From Betaproteobacteria bacterium HGW-Betaproteobacteria-8 (GTDB lineage: Bacteria; Pseudomonadota; Gammaproteobacteria; Burkholderiales; Methylophilaceae): a DNA stretch of 19,015 nucleotides. Position 1 is the stretch's first letter; each line of letters starts with the position of its first letter. The translations under genes and the position numbers were made by a program. Below the pieces are notes generated by a model that saw nothing but the letters and a program-made list of their open reading frames with translations, made no database searches and was not told the origin of the DNA. Below, piece after piece: positions 8,541 through 17,169 of the stretch. The stretch is taken from positions 1 to 19,015 of the forward strand of contig PHCD01000027.1 in assembly GCA_002842135.1 (NCBI GenBank), read 5' to 3'.

Positions 8541-8569
8541 AAAAACGCACCAGCGTGAAACGCTGGTGC
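8541..8569 (-). terminator. Terminator-like hairpin between yidC and mnmE
   Basis: Arms GCACCAGCG (8547-8555) and CGCTGGTGC (8561-8569) form a perfect, GC-rich 9-base stem with a 5-base loop. On the minus strand it is followed by a T tract (complement of AAAAA, 8541-8545). It lies 7 bases after the yidC stop and ends 13 bases before the mnmE ATG. Confidence 0.85.
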
Positions 8570-8576
8570 TAATTAC

Positions 8577-10223
8577 CTAACGCTTGCCAAGTTTCTTCTT
8601 GGCAGCCGTTGCCTGCACGGTTGCTCGGTTGATATGCCATTGCTGGGCAATCGAAAGGATATTGTTAACCAGCCAGTACAACACCAGGCCGGCAGGGAAG
8701 AAGAAGAAGAACACACTGAACACCACCGGCATGATCATCATGACCTTGGCCTGGATTGGATCCGTCGGTGTCGGATTCAGCCTGGTTTGAATGATCATGG
8801 TCAGGCCCATCAGGATAGGCAACACATAATACGGATCTACCGCAGATAAGTCCTGTATCCACAGCATGAATGGTGCATGGCGCATTTCAACGCTGCCAAG
8901 CAGCACCCAGTAAAGGGCAATGAATACGGGAATTTGTACCAGTATCGGCAGGCAGCCGCCTAGCGGATTGATTTTTTCTGTCTTGTAGAGCTCCATCATG
9001 GCCTGCTGCATCTTTTGGCGGTCATCGCCAAATTTTTCCTTCATGCTTTGCAGGCGTGGACTCAATTCACGCAAGTGCGCCATGGAACGATAACTGGCAG
9101 CAGAGAGTGGGTAAAACGCCAGTTTGATCAACACGGTAAGCAGAATAATGGCAACACCCCAGTTGTTCACCAACTTCTGTATAGCGGAAAGCACCCAGAA
9201 CAGCGGCGCTGCAATAATAGTTAACCAGCCATAATCCACCGCATACTCAAGGCCTGGCGCTACAGCCTTCAGTTGAGACTGGGTTTGCGGGCCGGCATAG
9301 AATCGCGCCGGCAGCTCAGCTGTTGCTCCAGCGGCTATCTGGCCCATGGGGCTGACACTACCGATAGAGTAAATATTATTGGAAAGCTGTTTGGTATAGA
9401 ACTCACGAACCATGCCCTCCTTGGGTATCCAGGCGCCGAGGAAGTAGTGCTGCACCAAGGCAACCCAGCCATCCTTGCTGTTCTTGGAAAGATTGCTCTT
9501 GGCCATGTCCGAGAAACTGATCTTCTTGAACTTGTCTTCATCAGTGAAATAGGCACCGCCCGTAAATGTCGGCATCATGAATGAACCTTGATTCGATTGG
9601 TTATCATGCAGAATCTGGTAGTAGACCGATGGAGAAATCGCCGCAGCTGTATTATTGATCACCTGGTGGCTCACACCAATCGCGTAACTGCCGCGCTTGA
9701 AGGTATAAACCTTGTCCACCTGCAGGCCTGCTGCATTAACCCAGGTCAGGCGCACTTCCAGCTCTTCGCTGCCATCCGCCATCCTGTAACTGCCGGCTGA
9801 AGAAGCAAACACCGAACGATGCGTCGGCAAATCACTGCCGATCAGGCCGGTTTGCGCAACATAAAGCAAGGGTGAAGCCGCGTCATCGAGCAGGACAAAA
9901 TCATTCTGCTTATCATCCGACCGATGCTGCAACAGCACCAGTTTGCGCAAATCGCCGCCGACAGTATCAATCTCGCCACGATAAAGATCGGTCTCTATCG
10001 TGATCCGTTGACCTTTTTCCAGGTTGAATCCTGCGGTCTGTGGCAAATCTGCCTGGCTGGCCACCTCAGGCAAATCAGATTTTGCCGCTTGTGGAATGCT
10101 GCCATCCTGTTGCTGGGCAGTAACTGCCGCAGTTTCAGGGGCATTCTTCTGTTGCCAGGAATCCCATAACATAAGCACGGAAAAAGAGAAAATAACAAAT
10201 AGAATCAGCCGCTTGGTATCCAT
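8577..10223 (-). CDS. yidC: Membrane protein insertase YidC
   Basis: YidC inserts and folds inner-membrane proteins, alone or with the Sec translocon; the F0 c subunit is a classic substrate. It is 548 residues, the same as E. coli. The N-terminal membrane anchor is at about 5-21, followed by a large periplasmic beta domain to about residue 330. The conserved C-terminal insertase domain holds about five helices: around 331-348, 354-374, 424-444, 465-481 and 495-522. The positive residue in the hydrophilic groove (arginine 366 in E. coli) appears as K367 in VLIKLAFYPLS. The C-terminus is rich in lysine, consistent with ribosome contact. It lies 52 bases downstream of yidD, and a hairpin follows its stop. 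Confidence 0.97.
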   Translation of the reverse strand: MDTKRLILFVIFSFSVLMLWDSWQQKNAPETAAVTAQQQDGSIPQAAKSDLPEVASQADLPQTAGFNLEKGQRITIETDLYRGEIDTVGGDLRKLVLLQHRSDDKQNDFVLLDDAASPLLYVAQTGLIGSDLPTHRSVFASSAGSYRMADGSEELEVRLTWVNAAGLQVDKVYTFKRGSYAIGVSHQVINNTAAAISPSVYYQILHDNQSNQGSFMMPTFTGGAYFTDEDKFKKISFSDMAKSNLSKNSKDGWVALVQHYFLGAWIPKEGMVREFYTKQLSNNIYSIGSVSPMGQIAAGATAELPARFYAGPQTQSQLKAVAPGLEYAVDYGWLTIIAAPLFWVLSAIQKLVNNWGVAIILLTVLIKLAFYPLSAASYRSMAHLRELSPRLQSMKEKFGDDRQKMQQAMMELYKTEKINPLGGCLPILVQIPVFIALYWVLLGSVEMRHAPFMLWIQDLSAVDPYYVLPILMGLTMIIQTRLNPTPTDPIQAKVMMIMPVVFSVFFFFFPAGLVLYWLVNNILSIAQQWHINRATVQATAAKKKLGKR

Positions 10224-10275
10224 TGAATTGTCTATCTACTTTATTAACATTGAAATAATTAGCTTAATTGAACGC

Positions 10276-10512
10276 TTATGGCACCGGATCATGGCCACCT
10301 TCGTGCCATGGATGACAGCGTGATAAACGTCGTATGGTATACGCTACACCCTTGATTGCGCCATATTTATTGATAGCTTCAATCGCATACTGGGAACAGG
10401 TGGGACTAAACCGGCATTGCTGCCCGAAATAAGGGCTCAGGGCTATCTGATACAACCTGATGAGACCTACCAGCAGGGATTTGAACAATCCACGCAATGA
10501 CAACCTAGACAT
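10276..10512 (-). CDS. yidD: Membrane protein insertion efficiency factor YidD
   Basis: A small membrane-associated protein that helps YidC-dependent insertion. From the chosen ATG it is 78 residues, against 85 in E. coli. An amphipathic N-terminal helix ([19 protein letters not shown]) precedes the family core [15 protein letters not shown] and the C-terminal [14 protein letters not shown] longer reading frame begins at 10551 but would add 13 unconserved residues inside rnpA. The ATG at 10512 overlaps the rnpA stop by 8 bases, the usual arrangement, and suggests coupling to rnpA translation. Confidence 0.94.
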   Translation of the reverse strand: MSRLSLRGLFKSLLVGLIRLYQIALSPYFGQQCRFSPTCSQYAIEAINKYGAIKGVAYTIRRLSRCHPWHEGGHDPVP

Positions 10513-10897
10513 GCTGAGATTCACTCCGGACCGGTACTGCAAGTTTTTCACTGATCCGTCTCAATCGGAACAACAACTCGTCAAACTCCTGGTTAACGAC
10601 GGCATAATCCTGATGATTGAAAGATTTTAGCACTCTGATGACCAGATCCAGATGACCTATCTGTGATTGCTGTTTTCTGAAAGATTCCCGCAACACGCGT
10701 CGCATGTAATTTCGATCGACCGAACGTTTGGCGACCTTTTTGGCTACCACCATACCCAACCTGGCCCTGCCGAACCGATCGTGCTGGTAGTGTATGGCCA
10801 GATACTGACCGGAAACTCGTTTGCGGAAATTAAAAACGGATGAAAAATCATCCGTTTTTATAATTCTGGCTTGGCGAGGAAAACCTTGGTTATTCAA
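10505..10897 (-). CDS. rnpA: Ribonuclease P protein component
   Basis: RnpA is the protein subunit of ribonuclease P, which with the catalytic RNA removes 5' leaders from precursor tRNAs. At 130 residues it is near the usual 110-125. [22 protein letters not shown] matches the conserved N-terminal region. The RNR-type motif appears as [19 protein letters not shown] (about 57-75), the family's basic RNA-binding helix. The frame contains no ATG near the start. The TTG at 10897 is the only credible initiator and has no recognisable ribosome binding site. It follows rpmH by 46 bases. A 13-base perfect inverted repeat lies within codons 13-23. Confidence 0.95.
   Translation of the reverse strand: MNNQGFPRQARIIKTDDFSSVFNFRKRVSGQYLAIHYQHDRFGRARLGMVVAKKVAKRSVDRNYMRRVLRESFRKQQSQIGHLDLVIRVLKSFNHQDYAVVNQEFDELLFRLRRISEKLAVPVRSESQHV
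10831..10860 (-). promoter_or_regulatory. Terminator-like hairpin inside the 5' end of rnpA
   Basis: TAAAAACGGATGA (10831-10843) and TCATCCGTTTTTA (10848-10860) form a perfect 13-base inverted repeat with a 4-base loop. In the rnpA sense the right arm ends in a T run (GTTTTTAATTT), as in an intrinsic terminator. It lies in codons 13-23. It may act as an attenuator that lowers rnpA, yidD and yidC transcription relative to rpmH. The stem has few GC pairs, so any termination should be partial. Confidence 0.55.
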
Positions 10898-10943
10898 ACC
10901 GAGGATTAGCGCCAGTAAACTGACTTCAGGCTATCTAATTAAA

Positions 10944-11078
10944 CTAGACAGCCAGACGTGCACGACCTTTGGCGCGACGAGCAGCAATCACTGCACGGCC
11001 ACCGCGGGTTTTCATGCGCACCAGAAAACCGTGTGTACGAGCACGGCGAACTTTGGATGGTTGGTAGGTACGTTTCAT
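10944..11078 (-). CDS. rpmH: 50S ribosomal protein L34
   Basis: A complete 44-codon gene. The protein starts [18 protein letters not shown], continues [20 protein letters not shown] and ends RARLAV. This is a textbook bacterial L34, a small basic protein of the large ribosomal subunit. GGAG (11086-11089) lies 7 bases before the ATG. A good promoter lies 45-75 bases upstream. rnpA follows after 46 bases, the near-universal rpmH-rnpA pairing beside dnaA. Confidence 0.98.
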   Translation of the reverse strand: MKRTYQPSKVRRARTHGFLVRMKTRGGRAVIAARRAKGRARLAV

Positions 11079-11121
11079 TACAAATCTCCGGTAACTTCGC
11101 TATATTTCAAGTAAGACCGCG

Positions 11122-11151
11122 ATTTAACACGATTTTGCCTTGTTTTGTCAA
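11122..11151 (-). promoter_or_regulatory. rpmH promoter
   Basis: On the minus strand a perfect -35 TTGACA (complement at 11146-11151) is followed after 18 bases by TTAAAT (complement at 11122-11127), a four-of-six -10 match. The predicted start leaves a leader of roughly 35 bases before rpmH. The DnaA box at 11185-11193 lies 33 bases upstream of the -35. Confidence 0.7.
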
Positions 11152-11184
11152 TGTTTATTTAGTTTGTGAATCTGCAGTAAACGC

Positions 11185-11193
11185 TGTGGATAA
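11185..11193 (-). promoter_or_regulatory. DnaA box, perfect consensus
   Basis: TGTGGATAA is the exact complement of the high-affinity box TTATCCACA. It lies between the rpmH promoter and dnaA, where DnaA could autoregulate dnaA, influence rpmH, or form part of a two-part origin together with the boxes after dnaA. Confidence 0.85.
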
Positions 11194-11421
11194 GTTGGAA
11201 TAATCAGGCTAAAATGAACTCACTTTTGAGCTAACCTGCAGCCACGCATCACCGTCACAACAATGCCTGCGCACAGCATTATTGCATATAACAGATGCAT
11301 AACAGCTGGACAATAAAATTGAAACCAAAGGTATCAATCAAGGGTTAGCGACGACGCCCCAATAACACAATAACATTTAGGGCCAACACCATTCTTAACT
11401 ACTTGAGGTATCGGGCAACCG

Positions 11422-12852
11422 ATGGATAACTTTTGGTCTATTTGTCTGGGGCGCTTTCAGCAAGAGCTATCCGCACAGCAATTCAACACCTGGATCAAAC
11501 CACTGCAATTTGAGATGCATAACGGCTCATGGCGCCTGCTTGCGCCCAACCGCTTCGTCCAGCAATGGGTTAAGGACCGTTTTCTGGACCGCATCAAATT
11601 AATTGCGGAAGAGGTGGTCACCCATCCTGTTGATATTGAATTGGCGGTTGCGGCCAAAACCGAGCAGCCCTTGAATGGAAAGGCCGTCGAAACTGTCAGT
11701 AAGGCCACAACAGAGAAAAAATCCGCATCCCGGGCCGATACCCCCAGTAAAGCAGATGCCGTCCAAAATGGCAGCCTGGCAGCTAGCAAACCTGCACCGA
11801 AACCAGCAAAAAAAGCCAAAACCGATAGCGAGTTATGCGGCCTGAATCCCAGTTTCAATTTCGACAACTTTGTAACTGGTAAAGCTAACCAGCTGGCGCG
11901 CGCTGCTGCCATCCAGGTAGCGGAAAACCCGGGTACCGCCTATAACCCGCTGTTTATTTACGGCGGCGTTGGTTTAGGAAAAACCCATTTGTTGCAAGCC
12001 ATTGGCAATCATCTCAAGCAGTTAAACCCGGATGCAAAAGTGCGTTACCTGCACGCCGAACGCTATGTCTCTGATGTCGTGAAAGCCTATGAGCACAAGG
12101 CTTTTGATGAATTCAAGCGCCAGTACCATTCACTGGATCTACTGCTGATCGATGATATTCAATTCTTTGCAAAGAAAAGCCGTACCCAGGAAGAGTTTTT
12201 CTATGCCTTTAATTCACTGATCGAAGCCAAGAAGCAGATCATCATCACCTGCGATACCTACCCCAAGGAAATTGCCGATGTCGATGAACGCCTGCGTACA
12301 CGCTTCAGCTGGGGTTTGACCGTCGCTGTGGAGCCACCGGAACTGGAAATGCGCGTCGCCATCCTGCTGAAGAAAGCTGAAGCTGCACGCTTTGTCCTGC
12401 ATGAGGATGTCGCCTTCTTTGTCGCCAAACAGGTTCGCTCCAGTGTACGTGAACTGGAAGGTGCACTTAATCGTATCGTCGCCATGGCCAAGTTCACCGG
12501 ACACGAGATAGATGTGCATCTGGCTAAGGAAGCCCTGAAAGACCTGATCGCCGTACGCGGCCGCCAGGTCACCATGGAAAACATCCAGAAAACGGTTGCC
12601 GATTATTACAAAATCAAGGTTGCCGATATGTACAGCAAAAAGCGCTCACGCAACTTTGCACGGCCGCGACAGATCGCCATGGCATTGGCACGCGAGCTGA
12701 CCAATCACAGTTTTCCGGAGATCGGTGAAGCCTTTGGCAGCCGGCATCATACGACTGTGATGCATGCCTGTGACGAAGTCGAACAGCTACGCAAAAACGA
12801 CCCTAATGTAACCCGTGATATTGCATTTCTGGTACAGGTTATTCGAGGATAA
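11422..12852 (+). CDS. dnaA: Chromosomal replication initiator protein DnaA
   Basis: DnaA binds DnaA boxes, oligomerises with ATP and unwinds the origin. It is 476 residues long. Domain I (1 to about 75) contains FNTWIKPLQF. A variable linker rich in Lys, Ala and Pro spans about 78-140. The AAA+ domain carries Walker A GGVGLGKTH (181-189), Walker B LLLIDDIQF (240-248) and the arginine-rich DERLRTRFSWGL (288-299). Domain IV carries the DNA-binding signature from ARPRQIAMALARELTNHSFP through GEAFGSRHHTTVMHAC (413-450). The ATG has only GAGG 13 bases upstream, so initiation may be weak. dnaN follows after a 257-base gap holding DnaA boxes. Confidence 0.99.
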   Translation: MDNFWSICLGRFQQELSAQQFNTWIKPLQFEMHNGSWRLLAPNRFVQQWVKDRFLDRIKLIAEEVVTHPVDIELAVAAKTEQPLNGKAVETVSKATTEKKSASRADTPSKADAVQNGSLAASKPAPKPAKKAKTDSELCGLNPSFNFDNFVTGKANQLARAAAIQVAENPGTAYNPLFIYGGVGLGKTHLLQAIGNHLKQLNPDAKVRYLHAERYVSDVVKAYEHKAFDEFKRQYHSLDLLLIDDIQFFAKKSRTQEEFFYAFNSLIEAKKQIIITCDTYPKEIADVDERLRTRFSWGLTVAVEPPELEMRVAILLKKAEAARFVLHEDVAFFVAKQVRSSVRELEGALNRIVAMAKFTGHEIDVHLAKEALKDLIAVRGRQVTMENIQKTVADYYKIKVADMYSKKRSRNFARPRQIAMALARELTNHSFPEIGEAFGSRHHTTVMHACDEVEQLRKNDPNVTRDIAFLVQVIRG

Positions 12853-12879
12853 AAACATATAGTCTGCACGTGGATAGCC

Positions 12880-12888
12880 TGTGTATAA
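12880..12888 (-). promoter_or_regulatory. DnaA box
   Basis: TGTGTATAA is the complement of TTATACACA, which fits the consensus TTATNCACA. It is the left-hand box of the dnaA-dnaN origin candidate, 27 bases after the dnaA stop. Confidence 0.75.
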
Positions 12889-13012
12889 AAATGCGGTTTA
12901 TGCGCAATTATCAACTTGGCTTAAAATAACCAACAAACTGTCCACAGCAGATACGAACGTTATGCTACAAGTTAATAAATTTTAAATTGTTGATTTTTAT
13001 ATAAAAATATCA

Positions 13013-13021
13013 TTATCCACA
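13013..13021 (+). promoter_or_regulatory. DnaA box, perfect consensus
   Basis: A perfect TTATCCACA directed towards the AT-rich tract and dnaN. It is the natural anchor for DnaA loading onto the trio-like sequence that begins 14 bases downstream. Confidence 0.88.
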
Positions 13022-13035
13022 ACTTAACTGTACAT

Positions 13036-13075
13036 TACTATTGTTATTAGTTTTATCTATTACTTATTTTATTAT
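13036..13075 (+). other. AT-rich unwinding element with DnaA-trio-like triplets
   Basis: Reading from 13036 the triplets are TAC TAT TGT TAT TAG TTT TAT, then further A/T sequence with only two C and no G to 13075. This resembles the trinucleotide repeat beside a DnaA box in the Bacillus subtilis unwinding module, recalled from memory and not aligned. The extent of the trio element is uncertain. Confidence 0.5.
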
Positions 13076-13109
13076 TAAGTAACTATTCATTTAGACGGGC
13101 TTTAAAACA

Positions 13110-14213
13110 ATGAACATTAAAATAAACCGAGATACCTTGCTTAAGCCACTATCCGCTGTAAGTGGCATTGTTGAAAGACGTCATACACTACCTATACTTT
13201 CCAATCTGTTACTGGAAGCCAAACAGGACAATATCGTACTGACCGCTACCGATCTGGAAATGCAGATATCACTTTCCATCAATAATGCTGCGGCTGGAGA
13301 ATTATCAACCACGGTATCAGCAAAGAAATTACTGGATATCTGCCGGGCTTTACCGGAGAACGCGGAAATCAATATGACTACCAGTGATAGCCGAATCCAG
13401 GTAAAGGCAGGCAAGAGCCGCTTTAATCTGCAAACATTGCCCGCTAGTGATTATCCTGTGATGACTAAAGCTGCAGGTGCTCAAGCCAGCGTGATTACAA
13501 TAGGCCAAGGTACGCTGAAACGCCTGTTTAAACAGGTTGAATTTGCCATGGCACAACAGGATATTCGCTATTACCTGAACGGCCTGTTATTTGAAATCAA
13601 TGCTAACCGCTTGAACGTAGTTGGTACCGATGGCCACAGACTGAGTTTTACTTCAGCAGAACTAAGCCAGAATTACGAGAAGCAGGAACTGATACTGCCA
13701 CGTAAAACAGTGATCGAGCTGATCAAATTACTGGATGATAGTGATGAAGAGGTGAGTGTTGAGATTGTCCCGGGCCAGGTGAATTTTTCATTTGGCGATA
13801 TACGTCTTATCACCAAGGTGATCGATGGCAAGTTCCCTGATTACAACCGCGTAATACCGGTAGGCCACAAAAATACATTCACGATAGACCGCATGACCGT
13901 GTTACTCTCCATGCAGCGCGCCTCAATCTTGTCTAATGAAAAATATCGCGGTATACGCTTGGTATTGACCAACAACAGCTTGCGTCTGATCAGTACCAAC
14001 AGTGAGCAGGAAGAGGCAGAAGAGGAACTGGAAATTACATATTCAGGCGATGCACTGGATATCGGGTTTAACGTAACCTATATGATTGATGTGTTGAACA
14101 ACGTCAGTAGCGATCAGATCGTATTTTCTTTTGCAGATGCCAACAGTAGTTGTTTGGTCACTGTGCCCGATGATGAAAACTACAAATATGTAGTAATGCC
14201 AATGCGCATTTAA
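13110..14213 (+). CDS. dnaN: DNA polymerase III beta subunit (sliding clamp)
   Basis: The beta clamp forms a ring-shaped dimer that tethers DNA polymerase III and other partners to DNA. It is 367 residues, against 366 in E. coli, so all three clamp folds should be present. Characteristic stretches are VSGIVERRHTLPILSNLLLEA near the start, RYYLNGLLFE and VVGTDGHRLSF in the middle, KFPDYNRVIP in the third domain, and the canonical C-terminus YVVMPMRI, which contributes to the partner-binding pocket. The ATG lacks a clear ribosome binding site. It follows the AT-rich origin candidate and precedes a parS site and gyrB. Confidence 0.98.
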   Translation: MNIKINRDTLLKPLSAVSGIVERRHTLPILSNLLLEAKQDNIVLTATDLEMQISLSINNAAAGELSTTVSAKKLLDICRALPENAEINMTTSDSRIQVKAGKSRFNLQTLPASDYPVMTKAAGAQASVITIGQGTLKRLFKQVEFAMAQQDIRYYLNGLLFEINANRLNVVGTDGHRLSFTSAELSQNYEKQELILPRKTVIELIKLLDDSDEEVSVEIVPGQVNFSFGDIRLITKVIDGKFPDYNRVIPVGHKNTFTIDRMTVLLSMQRASILSNEKYRGIRLVLTNNSLRLISTNSEQEEAEEELEITYSGDALDIGFNVTYMIDVLNNVSSDQIVFSFADANSSCLVTVPDDENYKYVVMPMRI

Positions 14214-14242
14214 ATTCAGGATAAAAGCGCTTTTTCTTCCCA

Positions 14243-14258
14243 TGTTTCACGTGAAACA
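14243..14258. other. parS: parS site 3 (ParB binding site)
   Basis: A perfect TGTTTCACGTGAAACA in the 63-base gap between dnaN and gyrB, ending 18 bases before the gyrB start. It lies in the gyrB leader, so bound ParB could affect gyrB expression. Confidence 0.97.
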
Positions 14259-14264
14259 CAGTAA

Positions 14265-16673
<2,409 letters not shown>

Positions 16674-16703
16674 TTTTCACAGAATGCTGGAAAAATAGTC
16701 AAC

Positions 16704-16733
16704 AAGAAGGCCCGCAAGGGCTTTCTTGCTTTT
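16704..16733 (+). terminator. Intrinsic terminator after gyrB
   Basis: Arms AAGAAGGCCC (16704-16713) and GGGCTTTCTT (16718-16727) pair over ten positions, one of them a G-U pair, around a GCAA loop. They are followed by GCTTTT. It lies 30 bases after the gyrB stop and separates gyrB from arsC. Confidence 0.75.
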
Positions 16734-16773
16734 GGCTTGAGAATATTCGGTAAAGTCAGGATTGGAAGAAAAA

Positions 16774-17133
16774 ATGTCAGACATCACCATTTATCATAAT
16801 TCCAAATGCAGTAATTCGCGCGGCGCTCTGGCCTTGATCCGCGAGCATGGGCTGGAGCCTGAAGTCATCGAATACCTAAAAACGCCGCCCAGCAGGGAAA
16901 CACTGAAGGCCATGATTGCGGCGGCTGGCATCACGCCGCGCGAGTTGTTGCGAACGAAGGAAGACATTTATGCCGAGCTGGGGCTGGATGATGCCAAGTG
17001 GACGGACGATGAGCTGGTGGATTTCATGTTGCAGCATCCCGTCCTAATGAACCGGCCTATCGTGGTGACGCCTTTGGGTACGCGTTTGTGCCGGCCGCCG
17101 GAGCGGGTGCTGGAAATTCTGCCCAAGGGTTGA
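16774..17133 (+). CDS. arsC: Arsenate reductase, glutaredoxin-dependent ArsC family
   Basis: A thioredoxin-fold protein of 119 residues that would reduce arsenate to arsenite using glutathione and glutaredoxin. It is shorter than the plasmid R773 enzyme (141), lacking the C-terminal tail. The catalytic cysteine is C12 in HNSKCSNSR. The residues known to bind arsenate in R773 ArsC are present at the same numbers, R60, R94 and R107, and H8 is also kept. The core DFMLQHPVLMNRPIVVTPLG is typical. A TTG at 16762 would add four residues, but GGAAG lies 5 bases before the ATG at 16774. No arsR, arsB or acr3 is nearby, so a role in arsenic resistance is unproven and a YfgD-like redox role is possible. 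Confidence 0.9.
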   Translation: MSDITIYHNSKCSNSRGALALIREHGLEPEVIEYLKTPPSRETLKAMIAAAGITPRELLRTKEDIYAELGLDDAKWTDDELVDFMLQHPVLMNRPIVVTPLGTRLCRPPERVLEILPKG

Positions 17134-17169
17134 ATCTACAATCTAGAGAGGCCCGAAAGCCGGTTGTAA

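Larger units (their letters stand above)
11079..11421. other. Divergent rpmH/dnaA intergenic region
   Basis: 343 bases without a gene. It contains the rpmH promoter, one perfect DnaA box (11185-11193), a moderately AT-rich stretch (about 11100-11180), and a near repeat GCATATAACAG / GCATAACAG (11284-11305). The leader of dnaA is GC-balanced. I found only weak hexamers for a dnaA promoter (for example TAAAAT at 11314-11319 without a matching -35). With one box and no long AT tract, it looks more like a regulatory region or secondary origin element than the unwinding site. Confidence 0.65.
12853..13109. other. oriC: Candidate origin of replication (oriC) between dnaA and dnaN
   Basis: 257 bases without a gene. 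It holds two consensus DnaA boxes in opposite orientation, TGTGTATAA (12880-12888) and TTATCCACA (13013-13021). Looser two-mismatch sites lie at 12869-12877, 12908-12916 and 12938-12946. To the right of the last box is a very AT-rich stretch: by direct count 13021-13080 has 10 G/C in 60. That tract begins with triplets TAC TAT TGT TAT TAG TTT TAT (13036-13056), resembling DnaA-trios beside a box. This fits a basal unwinding module better than the region upstream of dnaA. It must also hold any separate dnaN promoter. Confidence 0.75.

Noticed and set aside
8551..8565. parS-like CGTGAAAC in the hairpin before mnmE
   Set aside because: Only one half of the palindrome matches; the other half differs at most positions.
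11284..11305. Near-repeat GCATATAACAG / GCATAACAG upstream of dnaA, considered as an origin iteron
   Set aside because: Only two imperfect copies; too little to support an iteron array.
12869..12946. Additional DnaA boxes at 12869, 12908 and 12938
   Set aside because: Each has two mismatches to TTATNCACA, so they are mentioned as loose sites only and not called as features.
17134..17169. Possible bidirectional terminator between arsC and the convergent FimV-like gene
   Set aside because: The stem (TACAA with TTGTA plus GGC with GCC) is interrupted and lacks a proper T run, so the evidence is too weak.
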